Shown here: positions 44,591-54,726 of the stretch, in pieces
Layout: each line of letters opens with the position of its first letter
How positions within the stretch are numbered: position 1 is the stretch's first letter
Origin: Porpolomopsis calyptriformis
Taxonomy: Eukaryota > Basidiomycota > Agaricomycetes > Agaricales > Hygrophoraceae
Assembly (NCBI GenBank): GCA_951640195.1
Contig: OX621167.1
Span: 1,116,001 to 1,180,000, forward strand
Direction of reading: 5' to 3'
Length of the DNA: 64,000 bases
Translations under genes and position numbers: made by a program
Notes under the pieces: generated by a model
The model's input: only the letters and a program-made list of their open reading frames with translations
The model's database searches: none
What the model was told of the DNA's origin: nothing

Positions 44591-44942
44591 TGTTAGGTGC
44601 AAAGCAGGACTCAGGTCTTCACTCTGGGAGGTCCAATGTGGGTCTTAGCCAATGCAAACAAGGAAGTTGGCAAGTCCAAGTTGTGGTTCAACCTAGAGAA
44701 GTACAAGCAATTCCGAGCTGCCTATATTTACCCTAGCTGAGTCCGAAAATGTGATTATGTAATCAATCCATGGAACGATTGTGTAAGCAATGATTAAGTG
44801 TAAAAGATAAGATAAGAAAGATAAGAAGGAGTGACAAACGTCACACTTGTGACAGCATGACAATCACAGCATCAAAAATGATAGTAAAGAGAACTGGCAC
44901 ACAGAAAGGAAATAATAACCAAAAAAGAGACTCATCGTAATA
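44591..44942 (-). repeat. 3' LTR of element F
   Basis: 352 bp. On the plus strand it runs TGTTAGGTGCAAAGC to CTCATCGTAATA (terminal CA mutated to TA). It lacks a 39-bp segment found in the 5' LTR. Confidence 0.92.
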
Positions 44943-44958
44943 CCACCCTCTCATTAGA

Positions 44959-44974
44959 ATCGCGTCCACGCGAT
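44959..44974 (-). promoter_or_regulatory. Pre-LTR hairpin, element F
   Basis: ATCGCG-TGGA-CGCGAT on the minus strand, a 6-bp perfect stem, 16 nt from the 3' LTR. The stem is unrelated to that of element A but the loop still ends GGA. Confidence 0.7.
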
Positions 44975-45063
44975 GTTCAGAATAGACGTCAGAGATGTCT
45001 TGAGTAATCATGGAGGAGCCAACGGGGTGCATAACAGGGTTGAATTGGGGACTGATACTCGTA

Positions 45064-48000
45064 TCATTTATGGATCTCAATGTCAAGAAGAGGGTTCACA
45101 ATTTGGTAGGCACGGAGAGTTTGGCCTTGAGCATCAAGTCGAAGTACAGCCGTGACAGCATTGACTGGGGTTGACTCATGAACCCAAACTCTACGAACTT
45201 GAGGGGGGAGGATAGGGAGAAGGGCGGAGGCATCTTGCTTGAGATCAAGGAGGCGGTCAACAATGTCAGAAGACAATGGAACAATAGCATCGAGATTGTC
45301 ATTAGATTGAGGTGGATAATAATCTTCGCCAGGTGAATGAGTGACTGGGTTATAGAGCCTTGGATCAACTCCAGGGGAGTCATCAGTCTGGATCACTCTA
45401 ATATTATTGGTAGGGGCTGGGCGATTTGGATTCTTGATGTGGAATTTGCTGACTAGATCTAGGGCGTTTTTGACATTTCGTTCAGGCTCCCAGGTGTCCT
45501 CTTCACAGGTGTATTCCTTCCAATGGACTAGGTATTGGAGACGTCCTCTTCATCAACGGGAGTCACGAATTTCTTCAACAATATACTCAGGTTCTCCTTC
45601 GATATCTAAAGGGAGCGGAGGGGGAGGTTTTCTTTGGTTCGGGAATTTGGGGGGACGATATGGAGAAAGATATGATTCATTGAACACAGGGTGAAGGCCA
45701 GGCCAAGGGAGTTCAAGGCGGTAAGAGGAGTGACCAACCCTCTCAACAATCTTGAAGGGTCCAAAATGTTTGTCATCAAGCTTCTTCATTGGACGATTAG
45801 TGCGAAGATTGGTTGAAGCAAGGTAAACTCAGTCTCCAGGTTGGTATTCAACAGCTTGATGGGCATGCCTATCATGGGTTTCTTTCATCCGTTCATTCGC
45901 TTGGCGAAGGGCAGATTCAGCTTCACAGTGGATGTTCTTCATATGAGTGGCAAACTCTTGAGCAGATTCATTCCTGACTTCCTTCTTGGAGCTATCTCCT
46001 TTCCAGGGGTGCCGACCATAGTTGAGGAAGAATGGTGTTTGGTGAGTTGCAGCATGAATAGAGTTGTTGTATGAAAATTCAGCTAGCGCAAGCCATTCCT
46101 TCCAGTTGTCCTGATGGTGGTTGATAAAGATATGGAGATACTGTTCAAGCGTCTGACTCATCCGTTCAGTCTGACCGTCAGTTTGGGGATGGTAGGCAGT
46201 GGAGATGTTTTGGGAGGTTCCAAGAAGGTGAAAGAGGTCAGTCATATACTTTGATACAAATCTAGGGTCACGATCATGGATGATTCGTTTGGGGAGTCCA
46301 TGGTCTCGGATAACACGGTCTCAAATGATTTTGGCAAAGCCTTCAGAATTGAGTTCAATATGGGTTGGTTCAAACTTGACAGCCTTTGTGAACCAGTCAA
46401 CGATGGTAAGGACAGCATTATAGCCTTGACACTCTGGTATGGGGCCTACGAGGTCGACCGTAATCATTTCCCAAGGTTGCATTGGTGGTTCAAAGGGGTG
46501 GAGTGGGGTCTTGGTAGGGAGACGAGAGGCTTTGGTCCTTTGACAGGTTTCACATCCAGCAACATAGGTTGCAACATCTCGTTGAAGCGTGGGCCACCAG
46601 TAGTCTCGAAGGACACCTTCAGCAGTCTTGTACCAGCCATAGTGTCCAGAGAGTGGGGTGTCATGATACTGAGAGATGATGTCGCCCCGGAGGGTTTTGT
46701 CAATGGGGACATAAATCCGATTCTTGAAGGTACAGACACCATCATTAGAGGTTTCCCAGTTTTGATCCCTTTCTGAAACAAGCATGATAGTCTTGTCCAG
46801 GTTGTTGCGAGCTCGGACAATTCGGGAATGGAAGTCGACAGGCTTAATATCGTGTTGGACTTGCCGTAGATTGAGTTTGTTTTCTTCTGGGACAGGGCCT
46901 AGGGGTTCGCAAGGGAGAGTGTCGAAAGGTGAGAAGAGATTATCTGTGAGTAAAATGGCATCATTATTGTCATCCATCCCCCTTTCAAATCCTAGTCATC
47001 TCGACAGGATATCAGCCTTGGAGTTTGATTTCCCCGGGATGTGGTGAAGCATGAAGTGATAATCTTGTAGCTCTGTGAGCCAACGGGCCTGTCGTTTGTT
47101 GAGCTTTTGAGGCTTTTTGAAGTATTGGAGATTAGCATGATCTGTCCAGATCTCAAAATCTTGCTTAGCCAATATTAAATGTTGGCGGAATTCCTAGAGT
47201 GCAATCATCACAGCAAGTAATTTGCGGTCATAGATCTGATAATTTCATTCTGTAGGGGTGAGAGATTTCGAGATGAAGCCAATTGGTTTCCAAATGTTGT
47301 CCTGTCGTTGGGAGAGAACAGCACCTATGGCATAGTCTGAAGCATTGGTCTCTACACGGAAAGGGTCCTGGTCATTGGCAATAGAGAGAATTGGAGAAGT
47401 GGTAATGAGAGTCTTGAGTTGGTCAAAAGCATTCTGGCAGTCTTGAGTCCAGTCAAAAGGAACACTTCCAGTAAGGGTGTTAAGAGGTCAGGCAATTCCA
47501 GCAAAGTGGTGGATAAAACGTCGGTAGAAGTTACAGAACCCGAGGAAGGACTGAACATCACGTTTGCATTGGGGGATTGGCCATTCAGAGATTCCCTTGA
47601 CCTTGATCAGGTCCATCTCAACTTTTCCTTCAGAAATGATGACACCAAGGTACTCCACTTTATTCTGGTCAAAGTCGCACTTCTCCAGCTTGAGGTAGAG
47701 CTTGTGTTTACAAAGAAGGGACATTACTTCATAGACATGTTTGTGATGCGTATCGAGATCTCTGTCGAAGATGAGGATGTCGTCAATGTAGATTAGAACA
47801 TAACCTTGGCGGATTTGGACATGGAAGATGTCGTTCATCATATTTTGAAAGGTGGCAGGGGAATTTGTGAGACTGAAGAACATAACAAGGGGTTCGAAGT
47901 AACCATGATTGGTATGAAAGGCTGCCTTGAATTCATCCCCCTCCCTGATCCAGACATTGTTGTAGCCCCAGCGTATATCTAGCTTGGTGAAATAATGGGC

Positions 48001-49323
48001 ATTCTGTAGTGTGTCAATCAATTCTGTGATTAAAGGGAGAGGATACCGGTTCTTGACAGTGATTTCATTAAGCTTGCGGTAGTCTTGTATAGGTTGGAGT
48101 CTTCCATCTTTTTTCTTGATAAAGAAGAAGGGGGAGGCAATAGGCGAGATGGAGGGTCAGATTCGTCCAGTCCGGAGGTTTTCATCAAGGAATTCATTGA
48201 GTTGAGCTCATTCATCCACACTAAGTGGGTAGATCTTGCAGTCAAGTACTTCTTCAGTTCCAGGTAGAAGTTCAATGGCATGATCCCAGGGACGATGAGG
48301 TGGAAGTTCATCAAACTCTTCCTTGGTGAATACATCCTCAAACTCATGAAGGTAAGAAGGGACACTCTCTCTCCAGGAGGCAGTCTTGTCCTGAGCCTCA
48401 TGCGCTTTGATTGCGAGTTCTTGGGACTTGGTCGTGAGGAGGCGGATATTGATTACAGGGGTAGGGTCCACCATGAGGATGTGATCTCCCTCCTCAAGAG
48501 TGAGAGCATTCAAGCTGCAAGAATCAATATGGGGGTTACAGTCAGAAGGGCATCTGTCAAAGATGAGGGTTCCTTTCTTCCAGTCCACTGAGGGGTTGTG
48601 AATCTTGAGCCAATCATGACTGAGGAAGATCTGTCCTTTGCCAAGGTTGGTGACACCAAAGTTGATTCGCTCCCAGTGGGTACCGACCCTGAGCTCAAGA
48701 GTGACCATTTCAGAGATCGGTCCTTCAGTATTAGGCTGGCCATCTGCATTTAACACAGGGATTGGACGTGCAAGCTTGACTGTGTGCAGGTCATGGTCAT
48801 GGACATATTTCACATTGATACAAGAGCCTTCGCATCCACTATCAACCAGAGCAGTTGCTTGATGTTCAGCTCGATTGTCAAGAGTGACAATGGTGGTCTT
48901 GAGAACAAGTTGGGATCCTTTGGTGCCTCGAACAAACACGTGGGGGTCCTTGAGTTCGTTAATGGCACAGATGGCATTCTTGGGGGACAGCAGATTGATT
49001 TCATCAACAGTGTGTTGAGTCATCTCGCGGAAGCGTACAGGGTGAGACCATTGCTTGAGGATGGGGATTGCTTGATGGGGGTTACATCTAAGAGTAGTAG
49101 CGACAGTAGTGGGTAACAAGGGGAGAGGATAGGGTAGGGTGCATTCCAGGGTTTCTGCTTGTTGCGAGTTTGAATTCGGACTTGTTAGAGAAGGTGAAGA
49201 GATGCTGGCATTGGCATTTACTATACATTGCATCATAGAGGGAGTAGAGAGGAAGTCCGAATCATTCTGCAAGCAACGCAAGAAAAGAGCATATTCAGTC
49301 AGATGAAGGAAACGTGTCTTCAC
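45064..49323 (-). pseudogene. pol of element F, several stops
   Basis: Protease region (TALVDSGCEGSCINVKYV), RT (FTKLDIRWGYNNVWIREGDE, YVLIYIDDILIF), RNase H in the 47.4-47.0 kb stretch, an integrase zinc finger (YVAGCETCQRTKASRLP), an integrase core (ITVDLVGPIPECQGYNAV, NISTAYHPQTDGQTERMSQT), a YLVHWKEYTCEEDTWEPERN chromodomain and a roughly 130-aa C-terminal extension (VRRVWVHESTPVNAVTAVLR) ending at 45064. Frame is mostly one, broken by stops near 48204, 48022, 47487, 46978, 46320, 46246 and 45828, so this copy is dead. No separate ORF3 follows. Confidence 0.85.
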
Positions 49324-50264
49324 CGACTATCGTGAAAATCCTGGTCCTGTTGGTTTAAAAGCCCATTCAGCTCACTAAGTTCATCATCATCCATCTCCAT
49401 CATAAGTGCTCTAACATTGACCTTCACCTTCTCCTGGGGGCAGTCATGATGGAAGTGTCCAACTTCACCACAATTGAAGCAACGATTACTCTGTCGCGTC
49501 TTGTCCAGATCCATTGGCACACCTCGACCACCATGGATAATTCCAGAGGAGGTCTTAATATCTGGAGAGGTTTGGTTCTGAGCAGGAGGGTGGGGGGTAG
49601 GACGGAAGGTGGTAGGAGCCATAGGCTTTTGCAAGCGTTCATGGGATTGGAGCTGTTCAAAGAGTCATCCAATCATCATGACCTTGTCGCGGTAAGCTGG
49701 GTACGTGGTGGGGAGGGGAGGAGATGAGTAAACCTGGCGAATAATAGCCTGGTGGGTGTTCTTTTCAAGGATGCGAATCTGCTCCTTATCAGAGTTTTCA
49801 AGACCAGCATTGTGAAAGAGAAGCTCGAGCTTGAGGATCCATTCATCAATTCGCTGGCGATCCTGTTGGCAGTGCTCAACTTCCTCACAAGCCCGCCGCT
49901 CAGTTATGCAATCCGCAAAGCTCGCAGCGAGGGCATCTCTAAAGGTACTCCAGGGTCCAAGGGGAACGGGGTCTCCTTCATCATTTACCACACTGAAGTA
50001 TTCATCAACATAATGCTGAGCCCAGGTTGCCGCCATCCCTTCCTTCATGTAGGAAAGGGTAACAAGAATACGTTCCTCATCGCTAGTAACTTGTCGGCCA
50101 CGGAGGTAGATAGTCACCTGCCACATCCAGTTTCTGAAATCCTTTGGGGCACCATCAAAGGTGGAGGGCTCGGCGAGTTTAATCTTATTGGGGGTAGTAT
50201 CAGTCATTGGTGTAGGAAAGGTTGGGGGGGGGGGTGTGTTGGGGTTCGCTGGGGGTGTCTTCAA
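49320..50264 (-). pseudogene. gag of element F
   Basis: Starts MKTPPANPNTPPPPTFPTPM, then a capsid-like core (IKLAEPSTFDGAPKDFRNWM to YPAYRDKVMMIG). A stop follows near 49665, then a zinc-knuckle part (CFNCGEVGHFHHDC). It ends QDQDFHDSR before the pol frame (MKTRFLHLTEY). GGATTTT occurs in the gag frame shortly before the stop, as in element B, but the -1 frame is now closed by a TAG. Confidence 0.8.
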
Positions 50265-50670
50265 ATTCTACGTCATCCAAGAGACCGTATCTAACCCTCG
50301 AGCTTGTTCCTGGTGGTGTCATTGCAGATTGTCTTGGATGTGGACTTCCCTGATAAGGTCAGTACCACATCAGCAAAAGATGCAGATTAATGAAGCAAGG
50401 AAGTGGGTGACTGGTTTGGGAGTATGTAGTGGCACGTGTGGGGATTGATCTAGAGCACTTCAGACACTAGCAAATCTGGATACAAGATCAACAGTTCAGC
50501 AGTGGAAGGCTGTGTGGAAGAAGGGGGGGCAGATAGGGATAGGGGTGTAAGGTGGGGCAGGATCAGTGGAGTAGTCCAGAGTAGTGGTCAACTTGAAACC
50601 AGTGGAAACGTCCGTTAGGGTCTTCCAAGTAGTTCCAAATGAAAGAGGATAGGACGTCCAAGGTTGTCTT

Positions 50671-50874
50671 TGTTAAGAATTGCACTGGGAACGTGCGCCT
50701 CTTGATGACAGTCAAGACCACTTGACTAAAACGTCATAGTATTGGACTTACCCAATACTGTTGTTCCCAGTATATATACCAGATTACACGTGATTGGCTT
50801 TGAATCTGCTCGACGTGCATGGGAGACGGCCTCAGCGCGCTCGATCTCATGTCTCGAATTTCAGATTCCTGACA
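50671..50874 (-). repeat. 3' LTR of element G
   Basis: 204 bp, TGTTAAGAATTGCAC to AGATTCCTGACA on the plus strand. No differences from the second copy were seen. Confidence 0.93.
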
Positions 50875-50891
50875 TTCACCTCCACTTTATG

Positions 50892-50910
50892 AATGTCCGT
50901 CCCGGACATT
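50892..50910 (-). promoter_or_regulatory. Pre-LTR hairpin, element G
   Basis: AATGTCCG-GGA-CGGACATT on the minus strand, an 8-bp perfect stem, 17 nt from the LTR. Four of eight stem pairs differ from element A, all compensated. Confidence 0.8.
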
Positions 50911-51495
50911 ACCAGGTACGGCCAACCCAATAGTGCACAGAGTCAAACTCCTTGGTACACATAAGACGCCTATCAGAGGCTGAGGAAACAGCAATACTGG
51001 TGGTCCAGCGGTCTACTGCCATCTCGGCATGATACTTTGGGTGAAACCCATCAGCCTTCACATAATCCTTGATTCGGGTGAGGTCCATCTCGGACAGCCT
51101 TGCTCCGTATAGAGACTAGCTATCTAGGGCCAAGCCCAGCTACTGCATTCATAGCGGACTCCGCTCAACCCATAAGTGGAGTAGCTGATCCTTTTACGTC
51201 GGCGCCACCGACGGTCCACAACATCCTATCTTTTAAACTCCGGGATGATGGCGATCAAACACGCCTTGGCTTATTTATACTCGAGGTCCTCGAGTCGGAG
51301 TTGCAGTAATCAGAGGGACCATGCTCAACAGAGTTAGGGAGACCTTCAATACTCAGACACGTCTCGTTAGAGGTCAGGTAAGCTCTGACCAATCGCCTAT
51401 GTCCTTTTGTAACGCAACCACGTGCGCATATCAGAATTCTTTTATAGGGACTTTAATTCTGGTATGTGAAGGATTCGAACTCTCGACCGCATGTG

Positions 51496-51615
51496 AAGTC
51501 CAATACTTGTTAAGAATTGCACTGGGAACGTGCGCCTCTTGATGACAGTCAAGACCACTTGACTAAAACGTCATAGTATTGGACTTACCCAATACTGTTG
51601 TTCCCAGTATATATA
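51496..51615 (-). promoter_or_regulatory. Element G promoter and self-priming site
   Basis: On the minus strand TATATATA (51615-51608) precedes AAGTCCAATACT (51586-51575). Its exact complement AGTATTGGACTT (51507-51496) directly abuts the 5' LTR. 12-nt match. Confidence 0.7.
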
Positions 51616-51711
51616 CCAGATTACACGTGATTGGCTTTGAATCTGCTCGACGTGCATGGGAGACGGCCTCAGCGCGCTCGATCTCATGTCTCGAATTTCA
51701 GATTCCTGACA
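51508..51711 (-). repeat. 5' LTR of element G
   Basis: 204 bp, identical to the copy at 50671-50874 by eye, so insertion is recent. Confidence 0.93.
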
Positions 51712-51800
51712 GTCTTCAACTAGTGAATAGTCGTGGAAGATGATAAGGAGCAGTTCCAAGGAAGTGCTGGAAGAAGTGAGGTTGAAGAGGTGAGTTAAGG

Positions 51801-51917
51801 AGGTTGAACCAGCTGTTAGGTGCGAAGCAGGACTCAGGTCTTCACTCTGGGAGGTCCAATGTGGGTCTTAGCCGATGCAAACAAGGAAGTTGGCAAGTCC
51901 AAGTTGTGGTTCAACCT
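51801..51917 (-). promoter_or_regulatory. Element F self-priming site
   Basis: AGGTTGAACCA on the minus strand at 51917-51907, about 30-38 nt after a TAAATATA box, is exactly complementary to TGGTTCAACCT at 51811-51801, two bases after the LTR. 11-nt match with sequence unrelated to elements A and B. Confidence 0.7.
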
Positions 51918-52204
51918 AGAGAAGTACAAGCAATTCCAAGCTGCCTATATTTACCCTAGCTGAGTCCGAAAATGTGATTATGTAATCAATCCATGGAACG
52001 ATTGTGTAAGCAATGATTAAGTGTAAAAGATAAGATAAGAAAGATAAGAAGGAGTGACAAACGTCACACACTTGTGACCATGACTCGACCGGTCGGGTAA
52101 CGGTCACGTTGTGACAGCGTGACAATCGCAGCATCGAAAATGATAGTAAAGAGAACTGGCACACAGAAAGGAAATAATAACCAAAAAAGAGACTCATCGT
52201 AACA
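51814..52204 (-). repeat. 5' LTR of element F
   Basis: 391 bp, TGTTAGGTGCGAAGC to ACTCATCGTAACA on the plus strand. Contains a CG-rich segment around CGACCGGTCGGGTAACGGTC that is absent from the 3' LTR. Confidence 0.92.
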
Positions 52205-52473
52205 TCTATGGTAGGGTTGGCGGGGGTATTGGTGGACATTCCTGACATGTCGGTGGATGTCGGTTGTTGTGGAGTTATTGGAACTGTTGGTGTTGGTGTT
52301 GATGTTGCAGAGGAAAGCTGGGAGTAAAGGGAACCATATCGTCCTGGTGGGGTAGCAGTTCGTTGATGAACTGGTCTTGTTGCTGGAGCTGAAGATGAAG
52401 AGAAAAGTCCTCTTGTTCTTGATTGAGTTCGGGGTCCTAGAGGAGCAGGAGCAGGAGTGGGGGTAGCTAACAT
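52205..52473 (-). pseudogene. gag of element E, N-terminal part
   Basis: MLATPTPAPAPLGPRTQSRT, Ser/Thr/Pro-rich, reaching NTPANPTID at the element F junction, where it continues at 44590. Low-complexity head typical of these Gag proteins. Confidence 0.75.
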
Positions 52474-52679
52474 TTCTTCAAGAGCAGAAGAAAAGGATGG
52501 TTCTTGATCTTGAATTGTAGCTGAAAAGGTTGATCTCGAAAGAGGGTCTTCGTATTGTTCTTCAACGTCTGAGTTGTCAGTAGAAGCCAGGATGGAAATG
52601 GGTAGAAGTCAAAAGGGTGATGTCGATGATCACAGTGACGAAGAGTGTTTGGATAAGCGAGTGGGAGAGAACCAGAAGG

Positions 52680-52801
52680 AAGTCTGATTCTTGTTATAAA
52701 CCGGTTGTTTGGAACGCATTTTACTTCGGGTGTTCTGTCCCAAGAGATATAGGGTATGGTTCCAAGTCCTTGTTATGAGTAGCTAACGAGGAATCAGACT
52801 T
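52680..52801 (-). promoter_or_regulatory. Element E self-priming site
   Basis: AAGTCTGATTC on the minus strand inside the LTR (52801-52791), downstream of TATATAA. Its complement lies at 52690-52680, one base after the 5' LTR. Same 11-mer as element A. Confidence 0.75.
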
Positions 52802-53091
52802 AAGGTCTGATACGTACAAGAAGTACTCTTTATATACTGACTACTTATCTGTGTGAGTCAGTGCAACATAACATGAGGTAGAGATAAGAATGAGTCATCA
52901 TGATCGATGATGAATCATAAGGGGTTGAAATGTAATGGAAATGAAGGTATCTGCATATGGGTAGAGTAATGGGGAATCCCGAAGAAAGGCAATGGGGAAT
53001 CCCAACGAAAGAATGTGGGGATTCCCAAGATAAGATACAAGTTTGCATATTGATAAGATAAAGGAAAGAAAAGAAAATTACGACTGTGACA
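52692..53091 (-). repeat. 5' LTR of element E
   Basis: 400 bp. Compared with the 3' LTR it has an extra 35 bp within a repeated GGGGAATCCC/GGGGATTCCC stretch (52970-53030) and about a dozen transitions, mainly C/T. Confidence 0.88.
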
Positions 53092-53281
53092 CTGGCCCAC
53101 CACAAGATTTCAGATGAGCACAAAAACAAGAAGAAAAATCAGTGAGGCCTCACTGATAAGCTTTGAGGCGGGAGCAGCCAATCCCAACAGATTGGCGTGG
53201 AAGGATCATTCATACATCCCCCTATGAATGGCAGGGACAACGAGCAAAGGTGAGGGGGTCAGCACAGTTACAGTTCACCAG
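53092..53281. other. 190-bp spacer between elements E and H
   Basis: No gene or repeat recognised. It may be the last piece of the pre-insertion locus. It does not begin with the flank expected from the left side of element E. Confidence 0.4.
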
Positions 53282-53640
53282 TGTTAGACAGCAGTCTAGG
53301 GTTGATCGCAAGGTTTTACTTCAGGCTCTGGATGTAGGGTTTTAAAGGGTTGGAAGACTACTGATTGGGGTGTTAACGAAAGAAACAGACTTATCCTAAG
53401 TCTATCTACTGCTAGCTTTATATACTAGCTAAGTATGAGTCATACTGACTACGTGTGAGTCATAACGACTATGGATGAGTCATGTAGATAAGGAAAGTGA
53501 TGGTAGACTAAATATAGATATGGCTTGGTCACCTTCTATTACTAAGCGGAGCTTGGGTGGCTAAGCGGCTATTGATGTAAACTGTCTGATATAAATGGGA
53601 ATAGACGAGCAAAGGAAAAAGAAAAAATATATCTCTGACA
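53282..53640 (-). repeat. 3' LTR of element H
   Basis: 359 bp. On the plus strand it runs TGTTAGACAGCAGTC to ATATCTCTGACA. On the minus strand TATATAA is followed by a predicted start AAGTCTGTTTC. The 5' LTR and primer site are outside the window. The left boundary is inferred from TGTTA alone. Confidence 0.75.
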
Positions 53641-53658
53641 TTCACCTCCACAAAAGGG

Positions 53659-53675
53659 AAATTCGTCCCGAATTT
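53659..53675 (-). promoter_or_regulatory. Pre-LTR hairpin, element H
   Basis: AAATTCG-GGA-CGAATTT on the minus strand, a 7-bp perfect stem, 18 nt from the LTR. Confidence 0.78.
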
Positions 53676-53813
53676 TGAGAAGACCCTTCGAAGCGAAGGA
53701 AGGGTGTCAAGGGGAGGTGTAAAGGGATGGTAGAGGTGGGCAGAGGAGTGATGAGATGGGTGAGTGATGAAGAGGAGGGATGAGTGGATAGTTGTCAGAT
53801 CAAAGACTATCCA

Positions 53814-54618
53814 CTAGGTATACTTTTCCTCAACTCTCCAGTAGATATCACCTTCTCTAACCACACATCCAGAAGGGAGGCATAAGGAATACTGTTCGTT
53901 TGGGAACAACATCCGGTCCCTAGGTTGCGCCATCATAAACTGGGGGTTGAAGCAGGTGTCCATCTGGGTCAAACCAGTGGTAACAGCCATCCAACTCCTG
54001 GGCACGTCGCAACCAAGTTTCAGCCAGCTCCCTACACATCACAGCATTTTCCTCTAGGTCAAGGATCCTTTTGTACTTGGCATCCATCATTGAGCAGTAC
54101 CCGTTCTAGGCAGTATAGAGTCGGTCGGCAACGCGATGGATGCAGTGCGAGATGGGGTCTTCGGGGATAGTGGGGGTGGTGATGTCGGATTCATCCTGGT
54201 CCGGTATAACCATCAAAAGTTGGCGCCCAACTTGGTATGCCTCCAGCCAATCTTCGAGTTGATTCTTCTTGTCGTCAAAGTCGCTGTCCTTGTCGAACAT
54301 GTACCAGTGACGGTCGTAGTTAAGTTCGCATCGACATGCTCCAGAGATAAAAGGGATGTAGGTTTCAGGGCACCCAGATAGGTGCTCGACCTTGGCAAAG
54401 GGGAGCCCTTGGTAGTTACGATTTCGTCCTGGCTTGTCAATAGTATCGGTACATCATTTCGGCTTCTTGAACCGTCGGGTAACCAAGACACTGTCGGATG
54501 AGGAAGAGGAGGAAGAAGAATTGGGGGGGAGGTTGGAGGTAGAAGCGGTGGGGTTCCCTCAGGGTGGACGCCTCCCAGTGAACTTGCAGGTGTAAAGAAC
54601 TTGGCAGGGCATTTCGTG
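53814..54618 (-). pseudogene. Possible ORF3 remnant of element H
   Basis: Between chromodomain and LTR a broken reading gives SSSSSSSSDSVLVTRRFKKP, DFDDKKNQLEDWLEAYQVGR and MDAKYKRILDLEENAVMCRE with AETWLRRAQELDGCYHWFD. This is a charged, helical protein in the same place as ORF3 of other elements but without clear sequence match. Several stops. Confidence 0.5.
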
Positions 54619-54726
54619 CTTCTTTTGATGATTGTCGGGAAGGGGAAGTCCTTATAGTCGTTGGAGATTCAAAAGGAGAAAAAGAGATTTAACGATCGTG
54701 ATGTCGGTAGTATTTGTGAAAGAGAG

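Larger units (their letters stand above)
50671..51711 (-). mobile_element. TRIM-like non-autonomous LTR element G, 1,041 bp
   Basis: Two identical 204-bp LTRs (50671-50874 and 51508-51711) flank 633 bp without protein coding. Duplication GTCTT is at 50666-50670 and 51712-51716. Orientation is minus, judged from the self-primer and hairpin. It is nested in the 5' leader of element F, the deepest level seen here. Confidence 0.93.
44591..52204 (-). mobile_element. Ty3/gypsy chromovirus element F (distinct lineage), nested in E
   Basis: LTRs at 44591-44942 and 51814-52204, with duplication TCTAT at 44586-44590 and 52205-52209. gag and pol are present but pol is split by several stops. It is itself interrupted by element G. 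Its protein sequences and LTRs are clearly different from A/B/E/H/I, although it shares self-priming and the pre-LTR hairpin. Confidence 0.94.
31713..53091 (-). mobile_element. Ty3/gypsy element E, host of three nested insertions
   Basis: The 3' LTR is at 31713-32077 and the 5' LTR at 52692-53091, both of TGTTATAAACCGGTTGTT type on the plus strand. Between them, once B, F and a solo LTR are removed, gag, pol and ORF3 of one A-like element line up: gag resumes TPANPTID-LTTLMATI across F, and ORF3 resumes YDITT-CAIIAKLVEES across B. The ends lack matching 5-bp flanks (GGCTC left, CTGGC right). The copy carries many stops and a deletion that fuses the chromodomain end to ORF3. Confidence 0.85.

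Noticed and set aside
46276..46776. 166-codon plus-strand ORF in element F
   Set aside because: Antisense to the integrase region of F pol; shadow ORF.
51470..51510. tRNA-like 3' half (T-arm-like TTCGAAT) on the minus strand near the primer site of element G
   Set aside because: No acceptor, D-arm or anticodon pairing could be completed, and the neighbouring LTR complement explains the primer site better.
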